DNA from: a virus
Length of the DNA stretch: 24,398 nucleotides
Virus record (IMG/VR): IMGVR_UViG_3300030331_000156
Span: 1 to 24,398 of that record
Reading direction: 5' to 3' (one strand)
Shown: piece after piece, positions 1 to 5,553 of the stretch
How the letters are laid out: each line of letters opens with the position of its first letter
Numbering within the stretch: the stretch's first letter is position 1
Notes under the pieces: model-generated
Databases searched by the model: none
The model's input: only the letters and a program-made list of their open reading frames with translations
Told to the model about the DNA's origin: nothing
Program-made: the position numbers and the translations under genes

Positions 1-542
1 CTGTATCTGGTTCTAGTGATTTTTCGCAATCTGGCATAAGTAATCAAATCGCTGCCGAGCAAACACAAACACAAAATGCTTTGCAGTCTGTCCAAACCAT
101 TGAAGTCAATCCTATTGGTAATGACGCAATGGGAGTTGCTATCGTACAAGTTCAGACTGTAACAACTGATAGTATTACCAATGAAATACAATCTATTACA
201 AGTGAGGTTATGACATCATCAGAGGCAGATCAAGTTGTTGCTAGTGTAATCCAAAGTAACATGGAAAGTTTGCAAGAAGAAATAGAAGAAAACCAAAATG
301 AAAGTGGTGAGTATGATGTGCAAGGACAATCTAGTTTAATCGCTTTGATGAATTACAAACAAGGTTGGGATAATTATTCTGCAATAAGTATTCCAGACGC
401 AGCCTTTTATGAACCCTATGAAATATATACAAATATTGTTTTAAGTGATAATGTAAATGCACATACATCAATGACAGAAGCCTCATCTATAGCATTAAAT
501 AAAATGGTGAGCAGTCAAAACTTAGGTTTATTTGGGAGGTAA
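1..542 (+). CDS. Unidentified protein, 5' end cut by the window edge
   Basis: The frame is open from the first full codon at base 3 to the TAA at 540-542, with no ATG near the edge, so this is the C-terminal 179 residues of a longer gene. The first ~110 visible residues are low in complexity and rich in Ser, Thr, Gln, Val and Ile, then acidic (a Glu/Asn stretch near 'LQEEIEENQNESGEYD'). The last ~60 residues look folded, with many aromatics ('YKQGWDNYSAISIPDAAFY') and the end 'SSQNLGLFGR'. I see no membrane segment or catalytic motif and do not recognise the family. The Shine-Dalgarno of the next gene lies in its last codons, so the two are translationally linked. The Ser/Thr/Gln-rich make-up would suit a virion or surface-exposed protein, but that is only inference. 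Confidence 0.75.
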   Translation, partial: VSGSSDFSQSGISNQIAAEQTQTQNALQSVQTIEVNPIGNDAMGVAIVQVQTVTTDSITNEIQSITSEVMTSSEADQVVASVIQSNMESLQEEIEENQNESGEYDVQGQSSLIALMNYKQGWDNYSAISIPDAAFYEPYEIYTNIVLSDNVNAHTSMTEASSIALNKMVSSQNLGLFGR

Positions 543-543
543 C

Positions 544-795
544 ATGAAAAATTTAATGGATAATTTACAAAAGTACATTTTGGCGGCAGGTATTATCGCC
601 AGTATTGGTGGTGGTTTTTATACTGTAGCAACAAGTGTTGCAACAATAAATAATCGTTTAGATAATTTAGAAGCTGTTGAAATAACATCTGTTGATGTTT
701 CACCATTAGAAACAAAGATAGCTATACTTGAAGAAAAGGTATCGAAGTTAGAAAAAGCTAATGATGATAGTCGTAATCCTTTATTAGGTAATTGA
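544..795 (+). CDS. Small membrane protein with one TM segment and a coiled coil
   Basis: 83 residues from ATG 544. GGAGG at 535-539 sits just upstream. A TTG at 532 would extend it by four residues but overlaps that Shine-Dalgarno, so ATG is preferred. Residues ~10-35 form a hydrophobic Gly/Ala-rich segment ('YILAAGIIASIGGGFYTVA'), followed by heptad-like stretches ('INNRLDNLEAVE' and 'LETKIAILEEKVSKLEK') and a short polar tail. One N-terminal TM plus a coiled coil resembles i-spanin/XhlA-like accessory proteins of phage lysis, but also many uncharacterised small phage membrane proteins. It follows the partial gene by one base and is followed by a ~360-base region with a terminator-like hairpin, so it probably ends its transcription unit. 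Membrane location is well supported; lysis is speculative. Confidence 0.7.
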   Translation: MKNLMDNLQKYILAAGIIASIGGGFYTVATSVATINNRLDNLEAVEITSVDVSPLETKIAILEEKVSKLEKANDDSRNPLLGN

Positions 796-872
796 CACAA
801 TTTTGACATAGTTGGGCAACCATAAAAAAACTGTAAAATCTAGCTTTTTTTATTAAACAAAATCAAAAAAAT

Positions 873-898
873 AGTCCTTGTTATTAACAGGGAGGACT
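873..898 (+). terminator. Terminator-like hairpin after the leftmost + unit
   Basis: AGTCC (873-877) pairs with GGACT (894-898), and inside it TGTT (879-882) pairs with AACA (886-889) around a 3-base loop, with an uneven bulge between the two stems. A run of seven A (865-871) precedes it and a run of five T (901-905) follows, so the stem could extend with A-U pairs and would work in either direction. G+C in the stem is modest, so this is a weak candidate. The 3' arm contains GGAGG (891-895), so the same fold could hide a ribosome binding site for the small ORF that follows. Confidence 0.4.
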
Positions 899-905
899 TG
901 TTTTT

Positions 906-1100
906 ATTAATATTAAAAACGAGTGGAAGAACATATTACTTAATGTTGTAAGTATTATTTGTATAATGTCTTTTCACTATATTAACAATAACAATGTAAA
1001 TTTTATGTCTATTGATTTGTCGATTAGTTGCGGCACTAGACGTAAAAGAACTAATGAGTCAGAATTTGTTTACGAAGATACAGAATGTCTTAATGAATGA
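906..1100 (+). CDS. Possible tiny protein with a non-standard start (or ATG at 966)
   Basis: After a TAA at 885-887 this frame is open to the TGA at 1098-1100. GGAGGA at 891-896 is placed for a start near 903-908, and the in-frame codon there is ATT (906), a rare but real start codon. The first ATG in frame is at 966 and gives 44 residues without a Shine-Dalgarno. From ATT it is 64 residues: a basic start, a hydrophobic stretch ('ILLNVVSIICIMSFHYI'), then a polar tail with two cysteines ('SISCGTRRKRTNESEFVY'). The tail looks more protein-like than random AT-rich DNA. I do not recognise a family. It fills most of the otherwise gene-free stretch 796-1161. Whether it is expressed is uncertain. 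Confidence 0.35.
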   Translation: MNIKNEWKNILLNVVSIICIMSFHYINNNNVNFMSIDLSISCGTRRKRTNESEFVYEDTECLNE

Positions 1101-1106
1101 ATATAA

Positions 1107-1134
1107 TTGACCTATGTGAATAATTGAGTATAAT
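1107..1134 (+). promoter_or_regulatory. Sigma70-type promoter for the early operon
   Basis: TTGACC (1107-1112), a 16-base spacer, then a perfect TATAAT (1129-1134). Transcription would start near 1141, about 20 bases before the ATG at 1162. It is the best promoter I can find by eye in the window and lies directly upstream of eight or nine tightly packed + strand genes with no other gap larger than 20 bases, so it probably drives the whole early operon using host RNA polymerase. Confidence 0.7.
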
Positions 1135-1161
1135 GGGGAAAACAAACAAAATGGAAAAAAA

Positions 1162-1644
1162 ATGGAAAAAACACAAACTCAGGTACAAGAAGAATTATCA
1201 ATACTTTTAATGTCATATACTGATATGGATAGCTCTTATGATATAGGTAAGTCTATAGAGAAAATATGCACTAATAATAAATTGTTTCATGTGAAACAGT
1301 CTTTTGAAAATTTAATATTAGATAATGATTTTAATAAATATAATGAATTATACGAAAAAAAATGGTTTAAAATTTATAGAGGACAATTATCTCATATTAA
1401 AACTTTAGGTTATTCTTGGACTATTAATAAAAAAGTTGCAAAGTTTTTTGCTAATAGACAATACAATCCTTTAATTTTAGAAGTGCAAGGTTACGATAAG
1501 GAAACAATTAAAAATATTAAACCAATAATATTAGAATCAAAAATTAAATTTGATGATTTGTTTTTATATATAAATGACAGAAATGAAGATGAAATATTTG
1601 TACCTTTTCCAAAACAATTAAAAACAAAAATAATAGAAATTTAA
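1162..1644 (+). CDS. Putative mono-ADP-ribosyltransferase-like early protein
   Basis: 160 residues. What is visible is the layout of R-S-E class ADP-ribosyltransferases. There is an Arg in a 'KIYRGQ' strand (R73), then 'GYSWTINKKVAKFFANR' (residues 83-99), which supplies the Ser-x-Thr strand and the following helix with conserved aromatics. Near the end comes 'RNEDEIFVP' (140-148), giving an E-x-E pair (E142, E144) like the catalytic ARTT loop. T4 phage enzymes of this class (Alt, ModA, ModB) modify host RNA polymerase and ribosome-associated proteins early in infection. That comparison comes from knowledge of the family, not a search. Residues 1-65 are helical and may hold a substrate-binding region. 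It is the first gene behind the strong promoter, with a very short leader and no obvious Shine-Dalgarno; an ATG at 1151 is in another frame and stops quickly. Activity and target are unproven. Confidence 0.6.
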   Translation: MEKTQTQVQEELSILLMSYTDMDSSYDIGKSIEKICTNNKLFHVKQSFENLILDNDFNKYNELYEKKWFKIYRGQLSHIKTLGYSWTINKKVAKFFANRQYNPLILEVQGYDKETIKNIKPIILESKIKFDDLFLYINDRNEDEIFVPFPKQLKTKIIEI

Positions 1645-1645
1645 A

Positions 1646-2563
1646 ATGGAACTTAAAAACAAATTAGAAAAATATAATATAAAACATTTTTCTGCCTCGC
1701 AGCTAAACATACCATTAAATTTATGGTGGTTTAAATATGTTAAACTTACAGCCGAAGAAAGAAAAAAAATAGAGTTTGGTGTCGCTGCCACATCTGGAAA
1801 TGCAATACATGACGCATTAGATCTATCTTTGCAAAATGTAAATCCTAATACATTTGAATATGACCAAGAAACAATAGATTTAATTTTTGATGAAATAGGT
1901 AATCGTATAGACGAGCATATACCTGTAGATGAAAATGATGAGCTTAAAATACAAGGTTGTAAGGAACACTCACCGAAAACAGCACAAAATATGCTAGACG
2001 CTACTATTGATGTATTAAAAGAAAGACGTGGAGATGATTATAAAGAAACAAAACATAAAACATTTTTAGAAGGCAATTTTGAACAACAAATTTTATGGCA
2101 ACCAAAAGAATTGGTTGTACCTATTATTGGATATGCCGATATGTTAGTTAATTACCCAAAAACAATAATAGAGTACAAAACACTTCAACCAAGACTGGGT
2201 GCTGTAAAAAAAGATGGGAGTAGAGGCTTTTCCGTTGCCTCTATTCCTGTCTTACCACGCATAACATATTTAGAACAAATTACTATATATTGGGAAGCTA
2301 TGAACAGAGAATATTATCCTATTATTATTGTTGGTAACAAAAACAAAGCTCAAGTTTTTCACCCTGAAAATTGTCAAGAAATGTCATTTGATAATATGGA
2401 GATATATTCTAGATCAATGATAAAAAAAGCAAAAATTAGACAATCATTACTAATGATAGACAATCCTATAAATGTTTTAGATATACCTGATTTTGAAACT
2501 GATTTTTACTGGAATATAGGTAAAGAACTAGAGGATAAGGCAAAAGAATTATGGCTAAAGTAG
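1646..2563 (+). CDS. RecB/Cas4-like PD-(D/E)XK nuclease
   Basis: 305 residues, starting one base after the previous stop. The motif order is that of RecB-type exonucleases (PDDEXK_1 superfamily): an N-terminal 'FSASQLN' and then 'SGNAIHDAL' with H55, 'IGYADMLVNYPKTIIEYKT' with D165 and the E176-x-K178 pair, and 'YLEQITIYWEA' with the Q211-x-x-x-Y215 signature. These residues bind two metal ions and cut DNA. No four-cysteine Fe-S cluster pattern is evident, unlike true Cas4. In phage replication modules such a nuclease resects DNA ends to make ssDNA for an annealing protein, and a DUF1071 annealing protein lies three genes downstream, which supports that role. The end overlaps the next gene by 13 bases. 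Confidence 0.85.
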   Translation: MELKNKLEKYNIKHFSASQLNIPLNLWWFKYVKLTAEERKKIEFGVAATSGNAIHDALDLSLQNVNPNTFEYDQETIDLIFDEIGNRIDEHIPVDENDELKIQGCKEHSPKTAQNMLDATIDVLKERRGDDYKETKHKTFLEGNFEQQILWQPKELVVPIIGYADMLVNYPKTIIEYKTLQPRLGAVKKDGSRGFSVASIPVLPRITYLEQITIYWEAMNREYYPIIIVGNKNKAQVFHPENCQEMSFDNMEIYSRSMIKKAKIRQSLLMIDNPINVLDIPDFETDFYWNIGKELEDKAKELWLK

Positions 2564-2745
2564 TAAAACCAAAAAAATATAATGTTACCATAAAACAAAC
2601 TATTACTATTCAGAGAAAATTTACTGCTTGGAAACCAGAACAAGCATTAGAAATGGCAAAAGAAGATTACTGGGATATGCCGCCAATGAAAGCAAAGCAT
2701 TTAATTACACACATGCCAATGACAGCAGAAGTAAAAGAAGTGTAA
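2551..2745 (+). CDS. Small unknown protein, 64 residues
   Basis: The ATG at 2551 lies inside the end of the nuclease gene and the TAA at 2743-2745 overlaps the next ATG as TAATG, so translation is probably coupled at both ends. The sequence is a short basic start, a beta-strand-like stretch ('YNVTIKQTITIQRKFTAW'), then a helix ('PEQALEMAKEDYW') and a Met-rich tail. Strand-strand-helix with 'A..PEQALE.A' resembles small phage proteins of unknown function that follow recombination nucleases. No catalytic motif is visible. Confidence 0.65.
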   Translation: MAKVVKPKKYNVTIKQTITIQRKFTAWKPEQALEMAKEDYWDMPPMKAKHLITHMPMTAEVKEV

Positions 2746-2939
2746 TGACAATTAATGTTAAATCAAAAATATGGGAAAGAAATTATAATTTAATGGAGAT
2801 AAAGTTGGCAAAAAGATTAATAGATGGCAGAAAGAACGCTAAAGGTAAAAAATATAGTCACAGACCAAAAAGAATTAAAAACTCATGGTATTGCCAAGAA
2901 ACTAAAAGTTGGTACAGGAAACCAGATGGACAAGAATAA
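2745..2939 (+). CDS. Small basic unknown protein, 64 residues
   Basis: I chose ATG 2745, which overlaps the previous stop (TAATG). The frame is open further upstream, but only through the interior of the preceding gene. The protein is strongly basic: an N-terminal amphipathic helix, then 'RLIDGRKNAKGKKYSHRPKR', then a Trp/Tyr-rich end ('NSWYCQETKSWYRKPDG'). High charge and aromatic content would suit nucleic-acid binding, but no known fold is recognised. Its last 14 bases overlap the next gene. Confidence 0.6.
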   Translation: MTINVKSKIWERNYNLMEIKLAKRLIDGRKNAKGKKYSHRPKRIKNSWYCQETKSWYRKPDGQE

Positions 2940-3120
2940 AAAATTTCACGTTGTTGTTCAACAATTATTAGATAAATATGGTGAATTTTCTTGGGAAAAA
3001 CATTGGCGTGAAAGAGAAAAAAGAATGGAAGAAGTTTGGGGCGGTAAATGGAAAGCTATTGGAAAAGATAACTACATGAAAACTATGACAAAAATAAAAG
3101 ATGGAGATAAAGATGAATAA
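2926..3120 (+). CDS. Small charged unknown protein, 64 residues
   Basis: ATG 2926 follows AGGA (2917-2920) at suitable spacing. An ATG at 2824 in the same frame would overlap the previous gene by 116 bases and is less likely. The protein is helical, charged and Trp-rich ('YGEFSWEKHWREREKRMEE', then 'VWGGKWKAIGKDNY'), with a Lys/Asp tail. I do not recognise the family. It overlaps the start of the annealing-protein gene by 8 bases, keeping the tightly coupled pattern of this operon. Confidence 0.6.
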   Translation: MDKNKKFHVVVQQLLDKYGEFSWEKHWREREKRMEEVWGGKWKAIGKDNYMKTMTKIKDGDKDE

Positions 3121-3736
3121 AAACACAGTGTTTGAAACACTAAGTACGATTAATATTAATAAAAAAGATATAGAAAAAAAAGGTCAGTTTAATTATATAT
3201 CATGGGCTACTGCTTGGCATGATGTAAGTAAAGTTTATCCAGATATTACTTATAATAAAAAATTAAGTGATATAGATGGTTTTGTATCAGTTTCTATTAC
3301 GATAGAAGGTAGAACTCTTACAGAGGAGTTTCCTATTTTAGATTACAAAAACAAACCTGTTGCACAACCTAATGCTTTTCAAATTAATACTGCTTTTCAA
3401 CGAGGTCTTGTTAAATGTTTGGGTATGTTTGGGTATGGATTGTTTATATATAAAGGTGAAGATTTGCCGCCTGACAATGTTTCACATGAAACAATAGAAA
3501 AAAAATCTAATTTAGAAATTCTTACAGATGAAAGTAATAAATTAACAGATGAAAATGACCATTTAGAAGAAATGGAAAAAGAAGGTTACAGATTTGCTAT
3601 TGATAATATAAAAACTTTAGATGAGTTAGAGGTTTGGGGAAAAAATAATGCAACAAAGATAAATAATTCAAATCATGCAGATTATGTAAGAAAAATTTAT
3701 GCAAGTAAAAGAACTGAATTAAATGAAAGAGTTTAA
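3113..3736 (+). CDS. DUF1071 single-strand annealing protein (Rad52/Sak-like recombinase)
   Basis: 207 residues. I chose ATG 3113 because GGAG (3103-3106) precedes it by six bases; ATG 3101 would place that site inside the coding sequence. The DUF1071 hallmarks are 'FNYISWATAWHDVSKVYPD' (residues 26-44), the strand pair around 'VSVSITIEGRTLTEEFPI', and 'AFQINTAFQRGLVKCLGMFG' (88-107) leading into 'YGLFIYKGEDLP' (108-119). DUF1071 belongs to the phage single-strand annealing proteins (Sak/ERF/Rad52-like group), which pair complementary ssDNA during recombination-dependent replication and repair. The C-terminal ~85 residues are charged, of low conservation, and may contact SSB. The nuclease upstream and SSB 18 bases downstream form a familiar resection-annealing set. 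Confidence 0.85.
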   Translation: MNKNTVFETLSTININKKDIEKKGQFNYISWATAWHDVSKVYPDITYNKKLSDIDGFVSVSITIEGRTLTEEFPILDYKNKPVAQPNAFQINTAFQRGLVKCLGMFGYGLFIYKGEDLPPDNVSHETIEKKSNLEILTDESNKLTDENDHLEEMEKEGYRFAIDNIKTLDELEVWGKNNATKINNSNHADYVRKIYASKRTELNERV

Positions 3737-3754
3737 CAACAAAAGGAGAATATT

Positions 3755-4108
3755 ATGAACTCATATAACACTACTGGTAATCTTGCCAACGATCCAGAAT
3801 TAAAAAAAGTTGGAGAAACATCTGTATTAAATTTTACAGTTGCTTCTAATATTAATAAAGACACTGTTGTTTATAATGATTGTGCTTTATGGGGTAAGTT
3901 AGGTGAAAGTCTATCTAGTTTTTTAACTAAAGGTAAACCAGTTACTATATTTGGTGAATTATCTGGTATTAACGCTTATGTTAAAAAAGATGGTAATGCT
4001 AACGCTACTATAAAGGTAAAAGTTAATCAACTTAAAATGCACGGAACAAATGAAACGCAAGATGCTGCTTCGTCAAATGTTGAACCAAATGATGATATAC
4101 CTTTTTAA
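3755..4108 (+). CDS. ssb: Single-stranded DNA-binding protein (SSB)
   Basis: 117 residues, a short phage-type SSB. AAAGGAGAA just upstream of ATG 3755 is the strongest ribosome binding site in this operon, as expected for a protein needed in quantity. The OB fold is visible: 'GNLANDPELKKV' (first strand and turn), 'SVLNFTVASNI' (second), 'NDCALWGKLGESLSSFLTKG' (the typical W-G-K helix region), 'PVTIFGELSG' and 'ATIKVKVNQLKM'. It ends with the acidic tip 'NDDIPF', the conserved hook with which bacterial SSBs bind partner proteins, so it may recruit host or phage repair and replication proteins. Between OB fold and tip is only a short linker. Confidence 0.93.
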   Translation: MNSYNTTGNLANDPELKKVGETSVLNFTVASNINKDTVVYNDCALWGKLGESLSSFLTKGKPVTIFGELSGINAYVKKDGNANATIKVKVNQLKMHGTNETQDAASSNVEPNDDIPF

Positions 4109-4339
4109 ATGGAAGATGATTTAATTAATAATCCACCTCATTATCAAGGCGATAAGTTAGAGGCTTTAGACTCTATACGAGCCATGCTTGGAGCAAAAGT
4201 TTTTATTGCTTATTGTCTTGGTAATGTCAGTAAGTATGTTTGGAGATGCACTAAAAAAGGTAATTTTGAACAAGACTTACAGAAGGCTAAATTTTATATA
4301 GATAGAGCTATTGAAGAAAATGATAAAATTAAAAAATAA
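4109..4339 (+). CDS. DUF3310 protein
   Basis: 76 residues, ATG directly after the SSB stop. It opens with the hallmark 'NNPPHYQGDK' (residues 7-16) and contains 'FIAYCLGNVSKYVWRCTKKG' (32-51) and a C-terminal helix ('DLQKAKFYIDRAIEEN'). These are the three signatures of DUF3310, a family widespread in phages and found as part of T7 gp1.7, a nucleotide kinase. A link to nucleotide metabolism is suggested by that relative, but this single-domain form has no obvious ATP-binding loop, so its activity is unknown. It overlaps the next gene by 20 bases. Confidence 0.85.
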   Translation: MEDDLINNPPHYQGDKLEALDSIRAMLGAKVFIAYCLGNVSKYVWRCTKKGNFEQDLQKAKFYIDRAIEENDKIKK

Positions 4340-4613
4340 AGATTGTTTAGATAAAACGATTGAAAAGATATGTGATGATTTTAATGTGTCGTCTATTGAT
4401 TTAATTTCACGCAGAAGGGTAAAAGAACTATCTATAGCTAGATGGTTAATATTTAATTTATTAAAAACAAACTCAATATTAAGTTTAGTTGAGATTGGCA
4501 ATAAGTATGACAAAGATCATACAAGTGTTATTCATGGCATACGAGAAATACAAATAAGAGAACCAGAATTAATTAGTAAGTATCAATCTGTTTATGAGGA
4601 TTGTAAGGGGTAA
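4320..4613 (+). CDS. Free-standing DnaA domain IV-like DNA-binding protein
   Basis: 97 residues. I chose ATG 4320 over an in-frame TTG at 4311. The helix-turn-helix of the DnaA C-terminal domain (Bac_DnaA_C) is clear: 'RRRVKELSIARWLIFNLL' (residues 31-48), 'SILSLVEIGNKYDKDHTSVI' (52-71), then a helix ending 'HGIREI'. The D-H-T-S-V block (66-70) matches the DnaA signature that reads bases of the 9-bp DnaA box. The AAA+ ATPase and the helicase-loading domain are absent, so it can bind DNA but cannot itself melt an origin by the usual route. It may mark the phage origin, compete with host DnaA, or act as a repressor. It is the last gene of the early operon and its stop abuts the stop of the opposing gene. 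Confidence 0.85.
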   Translation: MIKLKNKDCLDKTIEKICDDFNVSSIDLISRRRVKELSIARWLIFNLLKTNSILSLVEIGNKYDKDHTSVIHGIREIQIREPELISKYQSVYEDCKG

Positions 4614-5177
4614 TTATTTCCAAGAGTCGCCTGACAGCCAAGACACAATAGAGTGTCGAGTGCCTAGTGTAAGAGGACATACTTTGTGCATTAGAAAACT
4701 GGGAAAACAGACTATATCGCCTTTATCTCTTGGTATAACAAAATCATCTTCATTATCAACATCAAGTCTTAAATCGCCACCTTGATAATCTTTTGTATCG
4801 CTTAATTGTATAATAGTTGTAATTTTTCTATTAGGTAACATAGTGTTAAGACTTTGCCAATTTATATCCATGTGATAGTCATATTTGCCGCTAATACCAT
4901 AAGTTAACATTTGTAAAGGTTCTGCAAAACCTTTTATGTCAAAACCCCAATATTTATTATTAACTGTACTAGCAAATTCACTAACAATACTAGCTACAAA
5001 TTCAAGTTCTTTGTCATCTGCGTCAAAAGCCTTTACGCTAACATTTCTGTAAGATTTATTGTCACCACCTGAAAGACCACCATCTTGTTCAGGTAACTTT
5101 TTTGTTAATTCAAAAATTTTATCTATTTCATCATCAGTCAAACACTGCTTTAAGTGACAAACCTGTGGTGTTGTCAT
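4614..5177 (-). CDS. 2OG-Fe(II) oxygenase
   Basis: 187 residues. The jelly-roll dioxygenase motifs are intact: 'YDYHMDINWQ' gives the H102-x-D104 iron ligands, 'PSFLMHKVCPLTLGTRHSIV' (159-178) supplies the distal iron ligand H164 and R174, which holds 2-oxoglutarate, and 'YQGGDLRLD' (131-139) is the strand typical of prolyl-hydroxylase/PKHD-type members. Such enzymes hydroxylate a protein side chain, nucleic acid base or small molecule using O2 and 2-oxoglutarate. They are common in marine phages, but substrates are mostly unknown. It is the last gene of the late operon, three bases after the lipoprotein stop in the direction of transcription, and it ends flush against the opposing early operon. 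Confidence 0.88.
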   Translation of the reverse strand: MTTPQVCHLKQCLTDDEIDKIFELTKKLPEQDGGLSGGDNKSYRNVSVKAFDADDKELEFVASIVSEFASTVNNKYWGFDIKGFAEPLQMLTYGISGKYDYHMDINWQSLNTMLPNRKITTIIQLSDTKDYQGGDLRLDVDNEDDFVIPRDKGDIVCFPSFLMHKVCPLTLGTRHSIVSWLSGDSWK

Positions 5178-5179
5178 TA

Positions 5180-5353
5180 TTAATTAGTTTTTGATTTTTC
5201 AGTAGTAATTGTAATCTCTATATCTTGACCTTTTGGAACATCTGCATTTAAAAATATTCTTGAAGAACTACAACCAATTAATATAAATGTTGAAATTAAA
5301 ATTGCTATAACAACATTTAAACTACCTAATGATAATTTTGTAAATATATTCAT
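5180..5353 (-). CDS. Small lipoprotein (possible o-spanin)
   Basis: 57 residues. ATG at 5353 with AAGGG upstream on the minus strand. An N-terminal signal ('NVVIAILISTFILIGC', with Lys before it) ends in the lipobox L-I-G-C with Cys28, so the protein is predicted to be lipidated and anchored in a membrane. The mature part is only ~30 residues ('SSSRIFLNADVPKGQDIEIT' and a Lys/Thr tail). Position just after holin and the mini-HTH gene would suit an Rz1-like outer-membrane spanin, but mature Rz1 is usually proline-rich and this is not. A structural or superinfection-exclusion lipoprotein is equally possible. The lipoprotein call is firm; the function is not. Confidence 0.7.
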   Translation of the reverse strand: MNIFTKLSLGSLNVVIAILISTFILIGCSSSRIFLNADVPKGQDIEITITTEKSKTN

Positions 5354-5385
5354 TCTTTATCCCTTTATTTTTAAAAGAAATTTTA

Positions 5386-5553
5386 TCATGTGTTTGTTTT
5401 TTTTACAAGATAATGTTCAACACTGTTTGATACAGGAACTGTACCTTTTATCATGCCATTTATAGCTATTTTAGAAACGCCACAATTTTGCATAAGTTCT
5501 GTTTTTGATGTTCCAGTTTTTACTATTAGTTTGCAAAATACCTTATGATCCAT
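5386..5553 (-). CDS. Mini helix-turn-helix protein, 55 residues
   Basis: The ATG at 5553 overlaps the end of the holin gene by 11 bases. The residues read as one compact HTH: 'FCKLIVKTGTSKTELMQNC' (helix 1 and the start of helix 2), 'GVSKIAINGMIKG' (turn plus recognition helix) and 'VPVSNSVEHYL' (closing helix). The pattern G-V-S-x-x-x-I-x-x-x-x-x-G resembles Cro/CI or resolvase-type DNA-binding domains, with nothing left for another domain. A lone HTH between two lysis-type genes would be an unusual place for a regulator. It could damp late transcription or act on the host. Not assigned to a named family. Confidence 0.6.
   Translation of the reverse strand: MDHKVFCKLIVKTGTSKTELMQNCGVSKIAINGMIKGTVPVSNSVEHYLVKKTNT

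Noticed and set aside
792-837. Two TTGACA boxes 11 bases apart (792-797 and 803-808) as a promoter pair
   Set aside because: No acceptable -10 box lies 16-18 bases downstream of either; the only TAAAAT-like stretch is about 25 bases away. The promoter at 1107-1134 is much better.
1646-2563. Cas4 and hence a CRISPR locus
   Set aside because: The nuclease core is RecB-like, but the cysteine cluster of Cas4 is not seen and there is no repeat array or other cas gene in the window.
2551-3120. Three consecutive genes of exactly 64 residues as a duplication
   Set aside because: Their sequences share no blocks; the equal length appears to be coincidence.
4642-4657. GACAC-loop-GTGTC hairpin as terminator of the early operon
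   Set aside because: Only five pairs, no T-run on either side, and it lies in the coding sequence of the oxygenase near its conserved Arg-His block.
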